This document shows positions 25,552 through 33,638 of a DNA stretch of 63,733 nucleotides, one piece after another. Origin of the DNA: a virus. Positions within the stretch are counted from its first letter, which is position 1. The number at the start of each line of letters is the position of its first letter. The notes beneath the pieces were generated by a model, which saw only the letters and a program-made list of their open reading frames with translations, was not told the origin of the DNA and made no database searches. Location of the stretch: positions 1 to 63,733 of IMG/VR virus record IMGVR_UViG_3300018083_000029. One strand, given 5' to 3'. The translations under genes were made by a program, and so were the position numbers.

Positions 25552-25779
25552 ATGACAGTTCTAGCACCGTTAATGGCCTTGCTTGTAGGTATCCCATCAG
25601 TATCAACAATTATCACATTGTTGATTCACATTTGCGTAATCGCACTTGTTGTCTTCTTGATTATTTGGGTACTTGAGCAGCTTGGTTTCTCTCTGCCCGC
25701 GCAAGTAGCTAAAATCTTATATGTCATAGCTATGCTGCTTGTAGTGCTTATGATCTTGCAAGCATTCGGGATCGCGTAA
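25552..25779 (+). CDS. Small two-helix membrane protein (Thivi_2564-like, holin-like size)
   Basis: ATG at 25552 follows an AAGGA site. The 75-residue product is almost entirely hydrophobic, with two predicted membrane helices separated by LEQLGFSLPAQ. The pattern of the second half, with LVVLMILQAFGI at the end, resembles the small Thivi_2564 family of bacterial membrane proteins. A holin role is possible from size and topology, but it lies between two tRNA genes, far from the endolysin. Function uncertain. Confidence 0.7.
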   Translation: MTVLAPLMALLVGIPSVSTIITLLIHICVIALVVFLIIWVLEQLGFSLPAQVAKILYVIAMLLVVLMILQAFGIA

Positions 25780-25784
25780 AAACA

Positions 25785-25862
25785 TGGCACGTAGCTTAGC
25801 CCGGTCAAAGCCGCCAGCTCATAACTGGCTGATCGCTGGTTCAAATCCAGCCGTGCCAACCA
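25785..25862 (+). tRNA. tRNA-Met (anticodon CAT)
   Basis: The acceptor stem is TGGCACG with CGTGCCA, the anticodon stem is GCCAG/CTGGC around CTCATAA (anticodon CAT), and the T arm is GCTGGTTCAAATCCAGC. Discriminator A and an encoded CCA end at 25862. An elongator Met tRNA is most likely. A tRNA-Ile2 whose CAT is modified to lysidine cannot be excluded from sequence alone. Confidence 0.93.
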
Positions 25863-25900
25863 AAAAGAAACAAACACAAAAAAACAGAATAGCGCGCCTC

Positions 25901-26161
25901 ATGCGCATGGGTTTAACTGTTGCTCAAATGATCGAATGCACTGGAATGCATAAGAGCACAGTTAAATCCTATGTGTGGCGTGTGAATAACCCTGAGCGAA
26001 CAAAGAAATTCTACAAAGATTACTACATAAATAATCGAGAAGCTAGACTAAAATATAACCGTAAATACTACAAAGACAATAAAGAAGAAATAAAAATCAA
26101 GAATGCTGAATATTGGCTTACATACGAGCGTAAGCCTAAACATAGGAGCGTAAATGTCTGA
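25901..26161 (+). CDS. Small HTH protein
   Basis: I choose ATG 25901 (86 residues) because the longer open frame back to 25784 runs through the whole tRNA-Met and its translation looks like tRNA sequence. The N-terminal part (MGLTVAQMIECTGMHKSTVK) is a clear helix-turn-helix. The rest is rich in Tyr, Asn, Lys and Glu with repeated YY.DN/NNRE units, as seen in the linker of phage HNH-type proteins, but no nuclease motif is present. No ribosome binding site precedes this ATG, so the start remains uncertain. It overlaps the polymerase start by 8 bp. Confidence 0.55.
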   Translation: MRMGLTVAQMIECTGMHKSTVKSYVWRVNNPERTKKFYKDYYINNREARLKYNRKYYKDNKEEIKIKNAEYWLTYERKPKHRSVNV

Positions 26162-27950
26162 AGTAGATAAATTTATAAACATGCTCAGTGCCGATAAACC
26201 TCTAGCCCTGGACACGGAAACCAATGGACTTAAATGGTCTAAATGTGGTGTCTGTGGCTATGGAGTGTCAGACGGTATCGACGTGGCCTATGTTCCTGTA
26301 CGGCATGGGGGCGGGGATAACATTAATGATCCTGTGGCTTTCGAGCGATCTGTGGGGCAGATAATAAGCAAGAGGAAAACACCCCTTACGCTCCAGAATG
26401 CTAAGTTTGACAAACATATGTGTTATAACCATGGTATAGAGATAAATAATACTAAAGACACCATGGTAGCTGGCGCGCTATTAAACGAAAACCAATTTTC
26501 TTTTAGTCTGGCCAACCTGTGTAAAAACTACCCAGATATCCCCCAGAAAAAAGGGAAAGACCTCTATGAGTATTTGGCTGGACTATTTAGCGGAAAACCC
26601 GACGCCAAACAAATGGGTAACTATTTTAAGCTCTCTGGTACTGATAACCTTGGCGTTGAGTATGCTTGCGGCGATAATATTAGTACATTTCTCTTAAGCG
26701 AAAAACAAAAGGACCAGTTGTCTATACAAGGGCTCGATAAACTATTTGAATTAGAAAATAAGCTGACCCATGTATTATTTAAAATGGAGCGCAAGGGTAT
26801 TAAAGTAGACTTAGAGCGCTTTGAGGCAGTCAAAAAACAAATAACCGAGCTTCATCTAGAAGCTTACAGAAACATCCCTATAGGTGAAGACTTTGAGGTA
26901 ATAAATGTTAAATCCTCGAAAGACCTCAAGAAATACTTTGAATGGTGTGGGATTAATGAATGGCCGCTCAATGCGCCTACCGATAGATTTCCTGAAGGCT
27001 CCCCAAGTTTCAATAAAAGATTTCTCAAAACAATCAATGAAGGCTTGGTTATTCTTGAAGCACGTAAGTACGACCATCTTATATCTTCTTTTATCGAGCC
27101 TCTTCCTAATCATATACATAACGGCCGTATACACTGTAACTTCAACCAAACAGCCGGTGAATACGGTGGCGCCAAAAGCGGGAGGTTAAGCTCATATGAA
27201 CCTAATATGCAGCAAATCCCTAAGCGTGATAAATTTACAGGGAAAATATTTCGCTCTATGTTTGTTCCTGATAACGACTTCATTTTTGTTGAGTTTGATT
27301 ACTCTCAGTGTGAGCCAAGACTATTTACACATTACTCCCATGAGCCAACGCTCATTGCTGGCTATAATAGCATTCCCTATATTGATATGCACATGGTTGC
27401 TGCTCAGTATATGAATATCAGCCGCGACATAGCCAAGAATTTAAACCTTGGTATGATGTATGTGATGGGGTATCCCTCGCTAGCTGGTCATTTGAACATT
27501 GATGTAAGCGAAGCCAAGTATATGTCTCAGCGCTGGCATAGGACGTTTCCAGAGGTTTCCAAATTCACTAAGGCAGCCGCCAAAAGAGCCGAGGCGAGGG
27601 GGTTCGTTCGGACCATCCTAGGGCGCCGTGCAAGGTTTCCCGACCCGCGTTGGAGCTATAGAGCCGCGAACAGGATCGTACAGGGTGGATCGGCTGATAT
27701 CCTCAAATATAAGATGGTAGAGCTAGATCAATGGCTCACAGATAATAACTATCACGACGTTTGCCAGATGTTATTAAATATCCATGACGCTATCTTGTTC
27801 CAGGTTCACAAAGACCATATGCACCTGCTTAACGATATCGAAAGGATTATGTGCGATGTTAGGGGCGAGCCGTTTAATCTGGAAGTTCCCTTTGCCGTGG
27901 AATACAAACAAGGTGTGACTTGGACAGAGGCTAGCTATGGCACGCACTGA
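26154..27950 (+). CDS. polA: DNA polymerase, family A, with 3'-5' exonuclease
   Basis: This 598-residue replicative polymerase has exonuclease motifs DTETNGL (Asp20, Glu22), NAKFD (Asp86) and YACGD (Tyr170, Asp174), and there is no 5' nuclease domain. Polymerase motif A is DYSQCEPR (Asp382). Motif B is RDIAKNLNLGMMY from Arg424, in which Leu432 aligns with Phe762 of E. coli Pol I. Motif C is NIHDAILFQ with His544, Asp545 and Ala546, where most relatives have HDE. It works with the primase, helicase and SSB-like proteins of this genome. The ATG overlaps the preceding stop region. The enzyme looks intact. The Leu and Ala substitutions would be expected to affect speed or fidelity rather than abolish activity. 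Confidence 0.95.
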   Translation: MSEVDKFINMLSADKPLALDTETNGLKWSKCGVCGYGVSDGIDVAYVPVRHGGGDNINDPVAFERSVGQIISKRKTPLTLQNAKFDKHMCYNHGIEINNTKDTMVAGALLNENQFSFSLANLCKNYPDIPQKKGKDLYEYLAGLFSGKPDAKQMGNYFKLSGTDNLGVEYACGDNISTFLLSEKQKDQLSIQGLDKLFELENKLTHVLFKMERKGIKVDLERFEAVKKQITELHLEAYRNIPIGEDFEVINVKSSKDLKKYFEWCGINEWPLNAPTDRFPEGSPSFNKRFLKTINEGLVILEARKYDHLISSFIEPLPNHIHNGRIHCNFNQTAGEYGGAKSGRLSSYEPNMQQIPKRDKFTGKIFRSMFVPDNDFIFVEFDYSQCEPRLFTHYSHEPTLIAGYNSIPYIDMHMVAAQYMNISRDIAKNLNLGMMYVMGYPSLAGHLNIDVSEAKYMSQRWHRTFPEVSKFTKAAAKRAEARGFVRTILGRRARFPDPRWSYRAANRIVQGGSADILKYKMVELDQWLTDNNYHDVCQMLLNIHDAILFQVHKDHMHLLNDIERIMCDVRGEPFNLEVPFAVEYKQGVTWTEASYGTH

Positions 27951-28140
27951 GGAGAATAATTGGCTATTGGATAGATTTCCTAGAAGAATATACTGGCGCA
28001 AAGCTAGAGGCTGTTATTTTTGGAAAGATGAAAAGGCGTGTAATTTTCCAGTTTGTTTTTGCTATCCAGAGTGGCAATGGGAGAAAAAACAAAACTGCAA
28101 AGTGGTCAACATAAAGGAGAAACCAAGTGGATCATTTTAG
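27937..28140 (+). CDS. Small Cys/Trp-rich hypothetical protein
   Basis: This 67-residue protein overlaps the polymerase end by 14 bp. It is rich in Trp, Cys, Lys and Arg, with several Cys (CYFWKDEKACNFPVCFCYPE) that could bind metal. It overlaps the next gene by 14 bp as well. Tight packing and a biased amino acid composition support a real gene. Function unknown. Confidence 0.6.
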   Translation: MARTEENNWLLDRFPRRIYWRKARGCYFWKDEKACNFPVCFCYPEWQWEKKQNCKVVNIKEKPSGSF

Positions 28141-28324
28141 ATACATAGACACAATCAGGCGTCCAGACGGAACTCTCAGACCATGGCGCGAACATGATGT
28201 GCTAGCCCGCAGTGAAGACTATTATAACGGGGTGCGCAGAGACGAATATTCGTATAGAGCCGAAGCAACTAGAATTAAAAAAATGGAATACGCTGATATG
28301 TATTGGGTAAGGAAATCAAAATGA
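28127..28324 (+). CDS. Small hypothetical protein
   Basis: This 65-residue charged protein begins at GTG 28127 behind a strong AAAGGAG site. It starts with MDHFRYIDTIRRPDGTLRPW and has many Arg, Asp and Tyr residues. Its TGA overlaps the ATG of the next gene (ATGA). Not recognised. Confidence 0.65.
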   Translation: MDHFRYIDTIRRPDGTLRPWREHDVLARSEDYYNGVRRDEYSYRAEATRIKKMEYADMYWVRKSK

Positions 28325-28875
28325 AAGATGAAGCAGCATTTAAACGCCATTTCAAAAAAAGCGTAACTGCCCAAGGCGGTTTCAGTATAAGTCTGAGTGC
28401 CCCAATGTTAGCGGGCATACCTGACTTATATTGTGTACTGCCAGGGTTCGCTCCTGTGCTCTTAGAAGCTAAATGGATGAAGGAGATAAATAATAAAACA
28501 GATAGACAAATACCCATAACTAAAATACAGAAACACTACCTAGAAAACTGTAATAAAATATACCCTGGCATAGCTTGGTGCTTGGTTGGATATCAGTGTA
28601 ACACCTCTTACTATGCTGGATTATTTGACACTGAAGATAGAATTACAACCGGCACAAAAACAACTGTTAGAATATCCAAGCACTCAGAGTTATGGGACGT
28701 TAAAAGGCTTTTCGAGTTGTATGTGCCCAAAATGAACTATGTTTACCAGAAAGAAAGCTGGACAGACCCGTATAATTGTGCTAGCGTCTCATTTCCTGCT
28801 ACAACTAAAGTAGCGATAAATAGGATTGAGGGCATAGAAAATGTCAAGCTGGCCGTTCCCCCACATAGAACCTAG
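28321..28875 (+). CDS. Putative PD-(D/E)XK (VRR-NUC / Holliday-junction type) nuclease
   Basis: I take ATG 28321 (184 residues) with an AAGGA site and ATGA overlap, not the upstream TTG at 28303. The segment GIPDLYCVLPGFAPVLLEAK has the G.PD plus strand plus E.K order of PD-(D/E)XK nucleases, especially VRR-NUC proteins that cut branched DNA. A preceding Gln/Gly-rich strand, VTAQGGFSISL, fits the first beta strand. Such enzymes resolve replication or packaging intermediates. It is placed directly before an SNF2-type ATPase, a frequent neighbour of VRR-NUC in phages. Confidence 0.7.
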   Translation: MKDEAAFKRHFKKSVTAQGGFSISLSAPMLAGIPDLYCVLPGFAPVLLEAKWMKEINNKTDRQIPITKIQKHYLENCNKIYPGIAWCLVGYQCNTSYYAGLFDTEDRITTGTKTTVRISKHSELWDVKRLFELYVPKMNYVYQKESWTDPYNCASVSFPATTKVAINRIEGIENVKLAVPPHRT

Positions 28876-30280
28876 GCAAGTTCAAATTGAAGCTCTGGCC
28901 AAAGGATATGGCAAACAAGGCTTTGCCTATTTCCTACGCCAACGTTTGGGCAAGACCTTTATCGCTTGTGCTGAGTTCGCCAAGCTACAACAGGATGGCT
29001 TAGCTGATTGGTTCTTGGTTATTTGCCCGAACTCTCTCAAAGAACAATGGCGCGAGCAGATAGAAATAGCTGATCCGTTTATGCCTATCTGTATCTATCG
29101 CAGCCAAAGCAAAAAGACGGTAGACTATTTCTTCTCCAAGAACAAAAAAGGTGGTGCGCTTATCATTAACTATGAGAGCGTTGACGCCTTTATGAAGGAA
29201 CTCTATTGGCAGAAGTTCGACACAATCAAAACGTATGTGGTGGCAGATGAGAGTACAAAACTCAAAGAACCAGGAAATAAGCTTACAAAAGCTTGTGTTG
29301 AGTTGGCTCAGTTATGCTCTTTTCGTCGTGTCCTTACTGGCAAGCCTATCGCTAATTCTAATGCTGATATGTGGGGACAGCTTAAATTTATTAATGCTAC
29401 CAGTCGTAATTTCTATCAACATAAGTATTATTTTACTATTATGGGGGGTTTTCAAGGCCGAACGATTGTAGACAACGTGAACACTCACATTCTACAGCGT
29501 GAAATAGAGCCCCATAGTTACATAGCTCCTGATAAGTACATCAAGGGCTTCGAGAAAGTCTATGAACCTCTTAGGCGAGTGGAGCTAACCAATGACCTAC
29601 GAACTCTCTATAGAGAAATGGAAACAGCTTTGTTATTTGAGCTCAGTGAAGGGCTTGAAATTACAGCGCCTATTGCCCTTACTAAGTATCTGCGGCTTCA
29701 ACAAATCAGTTCCGGTATTGCTGGGGACCCCGACGGGGTGCAGCACAATCTTATTGAGCCTGCAAGAAATCCAAAAATCAAAGCAGTTCTTGGTATCCTC
29801 GAAGATGAAATCTCCAATAAATGTATCATCGTTTGTCGTTTCAAACGATCAATAGATAATCTATTAGAGGTGCTGACAGACAATGGCTATAAGTGCGCTA
29901 TTATGCGCGGGGGCATGGGCAAAGAACTAGAAGAAGAAAAGAAGCGCTTCACAGACGGTGACTGTAATATTCTCATAGCACAAGAGCAAGTGCTAAACTT
30001 TGGACACACTCTACATGGGCCAGATGATAACCCATGTGATAGTATGATCTTCTATGAGAACAGTTTCTCTCTAATCAACAGGGCTCAATGTGAAAGTAGA
30101 CCTGAGAAGTATCAAAGAGAAATGCCTATTTCGTATTATGATCTGTATAGCTCCAAAATGGATCGCTATATCCTGGAAGCGCTCATTAAAAAAGAGGACG
30201 CGTCGCTCGCGTTAATGAACTATCAGCGCTCTAGCGGAATATTAAACAATACTAACTTCAACCAGGATGACGCAGCTTAA
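28841..30280 (+). CDS. SNF2-family DNA helicase/ATPase
   Basis: This 479-residue protein has ATPase motif I as RQRLGKT (residues 33-39, Lys38), in which the usual first glycines are replaced. Motif II is ADES (Asp136, Glu137), motif III is VLTGKPIAN, and the C-terminal half carries IIVCRFKRSIDNL, then QEQVLNFGHTLHG and a QCESRPEK segment with the arginine-rich motif VI. This is the SNF2/superfamily 2 layout seen in many phages next to VRR-NUC nucleases. It probably remodels DNA during replication or recombination. It overlaps the nuclease gene by 35 bp. Confidence 0.88.
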   Translation: MSSWPFPHIEPRQVQIEALAKGYGKQGFAYFLRQRLGKTFIACAEFAKLQQDGLADWFLVICPNSLKEQWREQIEIADPFMPICIYRSQSKKTVDYFFSKNKKGGALIINYESVDAFMKELYWQKFDTIKTYVVADESTKLKEPGNKLTKACVELAQLCSFRRVLTGKPIANSNADMWGQLKFINATSRNFYQHKYYFTIMGGFQGRTIVDNVNTHILQREIEPHSYIAPDKYIKGFEKVYEPLRRVELTNDLRTLYREMETALLFELSEGLEITAPIALTKYLRLQQISSGIAGDPDGVQHNLIEPARNPKIKAVLGILEDEISNKCIIVCRFKRSIDNLLEVLTDNGYKCAIMRGGMGKELEEEKKRFTDGDCNILIAQEQVLNFGHTLHGPDDNPCDSMIFYENSFSLINRAQCESRPEKYQREMPISYYDLYSSKMDRYILEALIKKEDASLALMNYQRSSGILNNTNFNQDDAA

Positions 30281-30297
30281 AAATTATTAGACTATAG

Positions 30298-30355
30298 ACC
30301 TGTTGTACCCCAGACCTTAAAAGTCTGGGGCATTCTTTTGTCCCAAGCAACAGGT
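30298..30355 (+). promoter_or_regulatory. Nested stem sequestering the endolysin ribosome binding site
   Basis: ACCTGTTG (30298-30305) pairs with CAACAGGT (30348-30355), and the second arm contains the AGGTG ribosome binding site of the endolysin gene, whose ATG is at 30361. Inside sits a perfect 8-bp hairpin, CCCCAGAC/GTCTGGGG (30308-30330). The outer stem would block translation when the RNA folds as a whole, offering a timing control for lysis. Inferred from sequence complementarity only. Confidence 0.55.
30308..30339 (+). terminator. Rho-independent terminator-like hairpin
   Basis: CCCCAGAC and GTCTGGGG form a perfect 8-bp stem with the 7-nt loop CTTAAAA, followed by CATTCTTTTG. The T tract is interrupted, so termination may be partial. 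It follows the SNF2 gene and separates replication from lysis genes. Confidence 0.65.
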
Positions 30356-30360
30356 GAACA

Positions 30361-31587
30361 ATGTCTGATTTAATTCCTGCGCCGTTAGTCACCATGCGCG
30401 AAATTACTGGTACTCTAGAGGAGCCCGGCGCCAGCGACAATCCAATTATAATGAAATGGGCTGACGCAATAGCTTTGCGTTTCCCGGAAATGAAGCTCTA
30501 CTGCGCGCAGTACACTCACGATAGCATTCCGTGGTGCGGCTTATGTGTTGCTTATGTCATGGCTCGCAATGGTATCAGACCCATATTTGGGCCTACTGAC
30601 ACAGATAAATTTTTATGGGCGAGAGCTTGGGAGAAATTCGGAACTCGCACAGAGGAACCCCAATTAGGAGACGTATTAGTATTTCAGGGACACGTATCAC
30701 TATTTGATGGCCAAGAGGGAGATTATTATTTATGTCGTGGTGGCAATCAATCTGACGCTGTAAAAGTATCTAAGTACCATAAAAGCTCTGTTATAGCTAT
30801 TAGACGTCCACCTGAGTCCACAGCCACTACACCACAAGCTGCTGTGATCCCAATTGACAAAACAAAGAGATTTACGTCTATCACTGCCACTGTGTTTGGT
30901 GGCAAAGAGGACATAAACGAAAGTGCCTATGATGGTCACGAGATTACTGACGAAGAATTTGGTGTAGCTTTACCCGCACGCTTCAGCGGGGTAAAACCTA
31001 GAGTGAGGGTATTCCGTGGCGACCGTTCGGTGGATTGCAATATTGTTGACGTTGGCCCATGGAACACTAATGATAAATATTGGGAAACCAACAGTAGACC
31101 ACAAGCTGAATCCGGCAAAGACCTTACGGGGCGACCTACCAATAAATCGGGTATTGATTTAACTCCAGCCGCCGCCTTAGCTCTTGAGCTTAATGGTAAG
31201 GGTTTGGTTGATTGGATGTTTATTCCTACAACTGTAGCCAATAACGCGAGAGTTGAGAAGATTGTCAGAGATTCATCCAAGAAAATGAGGTTATTCGCAT
31301 CTATTAGAAATTGGATGAAAGGTGGCATTGCTACAGGTGCAGGGCTGGCTACAGCTGACAATTTTGGATTATTTAATTCTTGGTTAGATATAGGAAACGG
31401 CAAAATACCCATAATAACACTTGCATTACTTGGAGCTGGTGGTGTTGGAGTATGGTGGTTAATTAATTCTCTCGATAAAATGTCAATGGATGATTACAAA
31501 GCTGGGCGTTGGATGCCTAGTGAATTATCCGAGGACAATAAAATAACCCAACCGGAAACGACTGGCGATGATACAGAGCCTCGTTGA
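30361..31587 (+). CDS. Endolysin-like protein with CHAP/NlpC-type and RlpA-like domains and a membrane anchor
   Basis: This is a 408-residue protein. Residues 25-165 contain SIPWCGLCVAYVMARNG (candidate catalytic Cys59) and VLVFQGHVSLF (His111), the Cys/His layout of the TIGR02594/NlpC-P60-type peptidases. Residues 172-290 form a second domain, with CNIVDVGPWN and GIDLTPAAALAL, resembling RlpA-type double-psi beta barrels. A hydrophobic segment follows near residues 350-370 (IPIITLALLGAGGVGVWW), then a charged tail. It probably cuts peptidoglycan at lysis. The C-terminal membrane anchor is unusual for an endolysin and could tie it to the membrane or to the holin encoded next. Translation may be controlled by the upstream stem. 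Confidence 0.75.
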   Translation: MSDLIPAPLVTMREITGTLEEPGASDNPIIMKWADAIALRFPEMKLYCAQYTHDSIPWCGLCVAYVMARNGIRPIFGPTDTDKFLWARAWEKFGTRTEEPQLGDVLVFQGHVSLFDGQEGDYYLCRGGNQSDAVKVSKYHKSSVIAIRRPPESTATTPQAAVIPIDKTKRFTSITATVFGGKEDINESAYDGHEITDEEFGVALPARFSGVKPRVRVFRGDRSVDCNIVDVGPWNTNDKYWETNSRPQAESGKDLTGRPTNKSGIDLTPAAALALELNGKGLVDWMFIPTTVANNARVEKIVRDSSKKMRLFASIRNWMKGGIATGAGLATADNFGLFNSWLDIGNGKIPIITLALLGAGGVGVWWLINSLDKMSMDDYKAGRWMPSELSEDNKITQPETTGDDTEPR

Positions 31588-32005
31588 TAATTGGCTTGGT
31601 TGGCTAGGATTGGGGGCAACAACTGCACTTGGAGTTGCAGCTGTGCTTCCTTTCCTGTCTTGGATTCCAGGCGTCAGTATAGTTCTTAGAATTGGCACCG
31701 CGATATTTGAAATAATGTCGCCTATCCTACAAGGGATAATGGCTGGTCTTGTATGGCTCTGGAGTAATGTAATCTGGCCAGGGTTGCTAGATATAGCGGA
31801 CAGTGTCTCTACTATATGTACAGTGTTAATTCTCATGGGTGGAATATTTTTATATACGAAATTCAACCACGACATTGAGATCAGAAACCTGCGTCGGGAG
31901 TTAATCTCCACACAAGTTGCAGTTAGAACCCGGAGGGATGAGATCGAGCCAACCGAGCAAGAGCCCCAAATAGGGCTCTGGAAATTGCTTCCCTGGAACT
32001 GGTAG
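31568..32005 (+). CDS. Multi-span membrane protein, probable holin
   Basis: This 145-residue protein overlaps the endolysin end by 20 bp. Three hydrophobic segments are visible (about residues 8-35, 38-65 and 78-100), followed by a charged helical tail (IEIRNLRRELISTQVAVRTR). Topology and position next to the endolysin fit a class I-like holin, which would collapse the membrane or release the endolysin. No family signature is recognised. Confidence 0.6.
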   Translation: MIQSLVDNWLGWLGLGATTALGVAAVLPFLSWIPGVSIVLRIGTAIFEIMSPILQGIMAGLVWLWSNVIWPGLLDIADSVSTICTVLILMGGIFLYTKFNHDIEIRNLRRELISTQVAVRTRRDEIEPTEQEPQIGLWKLLPWNW

Positions 32006-32068
32006 GCCGTGGTACTCTCAGGGCTCAAAACCGCGCCAGCGAGCCCGCTAGGCGCCTCTGGGGGCACC

Positions 32069-32287
32069 ATGGAAACGATAGACGAGCTAAAGGCAGCGAT
32101 TGCCAAGAGCAAGGAAGACGCTGATAATATACGCAAGCACCTACACAGAATAGAGAAAGAATATTCGGATTGGGAAGATAGAGTGTGGCAGATAGAAATG
32201 GCTGTAGCAGAAGCCGAGAAAATAACGGGGCTCACCAAAGAAGAAATAATGGCGCCTAAAGATCCATTTGAAGGATTGTTCGAGTGA
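32069..32287 (+). CDS. Small coiled-coil protein of the lysis block
   Basis: I choose ATG 32069 behind GGGGG (72 residues), because the upstream GTG 32009 would add a Pro/Ser/Gly stretch without a ribosome binding site. The product is a charged coiled coil (IDELKAAIAKSKEDADNIRK) with a C-terminal LTKEEIMAPKDP. Its stop overlaps the next start. Role unknown; possibly lysis timing or spanin-linked. Confidence 0.6.
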   Translation: METIDELKAAIAKSKEDADNIRKHLHRIEKEYSDWEDRVWQIEMAVAEAEKITGLTKEEIMAPKDPFEGLFE

Positions 32288-32589
32288 TGACCATTGACTT
32301 ACATATTCTAGTGAGCATCGTTCAATTATTCTTGATAGCCATTGGTGGTATTGGTACAGTTTGGACATTAAAGTCTAAGCTAGATTTGTTAATCCAAGAG
32401 ACTTCTATTAAACATATAGCTAACGTAGAGAGATTTAAAGATATAGAGGATAAATTAGATACTCTGTCACACACAGCTGTTGAGATTGTAAAGCAAGAAG
32501 CTAGAATGAATAGTATAGATATTAGATTGCAAGAATTATCCAATAGGTTAGTAAGTGGTTTTAAGCGGCGCCCGACCTCTAGAGCTTAA
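32284..32589 (+). CDS. Membrane-anchored coiled-coil protein, spanin- or holin-like
   Basis: This 101-residue protein starts at GTG 32284 or ATG 32287. One N-terminal membrane helix (HILVSIVQLFLIAIGGIGTV) is followed by a long charged helix and a basic end. This resembles inner-membrane spanins or small DUF-type phage membrane proteins near lysis genes. Its end overlaps the convergent GNAT gene by 11 bp, with no terminator between them. Confidence 0.6.
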   Translation: MMTIDLHILVSIVQLFLIAIGGIGTVWTLKSKLDLLIQETSIKHIANVERFKDIEDKLDTLSHTAVEIVKQEARMNSIDIRLQELSNRLVSGFKRRPTSRA

Positions 32590-33019
32590 TATAAGTAATT
32601 TGTCCCTCCATTATATCAATAGTCTGCCACAAAAAACCATGTTTCTTAAAGAAGTTAATTGACTTATAGTTGTTAGGGTTGATATTAGCTTTAAAAATAC
32701 AGTCTGGGTACTCTTTTATTATAGTCTTTAAAGATTCTCCCCCATATCCTTTATTGTGATGTTCGTTTAATATAAATAATCCAATCTCATCAGTCTTAGA
32801 TATGTATATACTCCCCACCCGCATCATTCCATCATAAATAATAAACCATTCTTTATATGGTTTTAGCAGTACAAACTTCTCGTGATTAGCATAAGTGGGC
32901 ATCTTTTTATGCGATATAGACTGATGCGGCAGACGCTCGCCCAAGAGCCTATATAAAAACCTACAGTGTGAGTGTAGCACATTTGAGTCATCTGAGTACA
33001 CTGACGCTAATATAACCAT
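32579..33019 (-). CDS. GNAT N-acetyltransferase, PseH-like
   Basis: This 146-residue protein shows the GNAT order: RVGSIYISKTDEIGLFILNE, then NKGYGGESLKTIIKEY in the acetyl-CoA loop and helix, and YKSINFFKKHGFLWQ near the end. As the last gene of a nonulosonic acid operon it most likely N-acetylates the 4-amino sugar intermediate, as PseH does in pseudaminic acid synthesis. The long N-terminal segment (RFLYRLLGERLPHQSISHKK) is unusual for PseH and may bind the nucleotide-sugar. The assignment combines family features with context. Confidence 0.7.
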   Translation of the reverse strand: MVILASVYSDDSNVLHSHCRFLYRLLGERLPHQSISHKKMPTYANHEKFVLLKPYKEWFIIYDGMMRVGSIYISKTDEIGLFILNEHHNKGYGGESLKTIIKEYPDCIFKANINPNNYKSINFFKKHGFLWQTIDIMEGQITYIKL

Positions 33020-33020
33020 T

Positions 33021-33638
33021 TTAATGAGCCTTCTTAAAGAGCCAATAAGTTAGATTATCCAACCCTGTGACGCGCTTCCAAAAGAAACCATAATTTAGGC
33101 ATTGAAGCGGGAAATTATCTAAATACCAGCTACCAAAGTCCCGCATATAGAGCGCTTCATTCTGGCCTCTATATGGCTTAGTCTCGGGTTCTGGCCGAAA
33201 ATACTCTACACAGAAGACATATTTATTAGATAGCCTATAAATCTCCTTAGTGGTCTTTAATAAATCATCAGGGTGTACATGAATTAACACACCAGAAGTG
33301 AATACCATATCATATTTTTGTATTACGCTCTCTGTGCTGGGGTATATATCTGTAGCTATGTTTTGATCTAATAATCTTAACCTAGCTCTCTCATTAATTT
33401 CTACTGCGCCTATTAATACCTTCTCCTTTGCTATTTTATAGAGCGTATCTATGGCTTGGAGATTAATACCGTTGCCCGCGCCAACTTCCAAGATAGAGTG
33501 CGGTATGTCAGGGCCAAAAGTGTTTAATACAGTAGACCAAAACATAGTCCTGTGTTTTAAGTCTTGGTCAGTGATAGCGTTCCTCGCTGTGTAATCATCC
33601 CCAAACTGCCCTTCCCATAGTTCTTTTTGTTTGGTCAT
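33021..33638 (-). CDS. Pseudaminic acid biosynthesis-associated methyltransferase
   Basis: This 205-residue SAM-dependent methyltransferase has a glycine-rich motif I, ILEVGAGNGINLQAI, an acidic strand end AVEINE, and the N-terminal pattern KELWEGQFGDDYTARN typical of the TIGR03587 family that accompanies pseudaminic acid genes. It probably methylates the sugar or a derivative, altering the surface it decorates. It overlaps the cytidylyltransferase gene by 4 bp, in the same transcript. Confidence 0.82.
   Translation of the reverse strand: MTKQKELWEGQFGDDYTARNAITDQDLKHRTMFWSTVLNTFGPDIPHSILEVGAGNGINLQAIDTLYKIAKEKVLIGAVEINERARLRLLDQNIATDIYPSTESVIQKYDMVFTSGVLIHVHPDDLLKTTKEIYRLSNKYVFCVEYFRPEPETKPYRGQNEALYMRDFGSWYLDNFPLQCLNYGFFWKRVTGLDNLTYWLFKKAH

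Noticed and set aside
25784-25900. N-terminal extension of the HTH gene through tRNA-Met
   Set aside because: The extension translates the tRNA itself and reads like a tRNA shadow. A start at 25901 is safer.
31525-32238. 237-residue leftward Ser/Ile-rich frame
   Set aside because: Antisense to the holin-type and coiled-coil genes, with shadow composition and no start signals.
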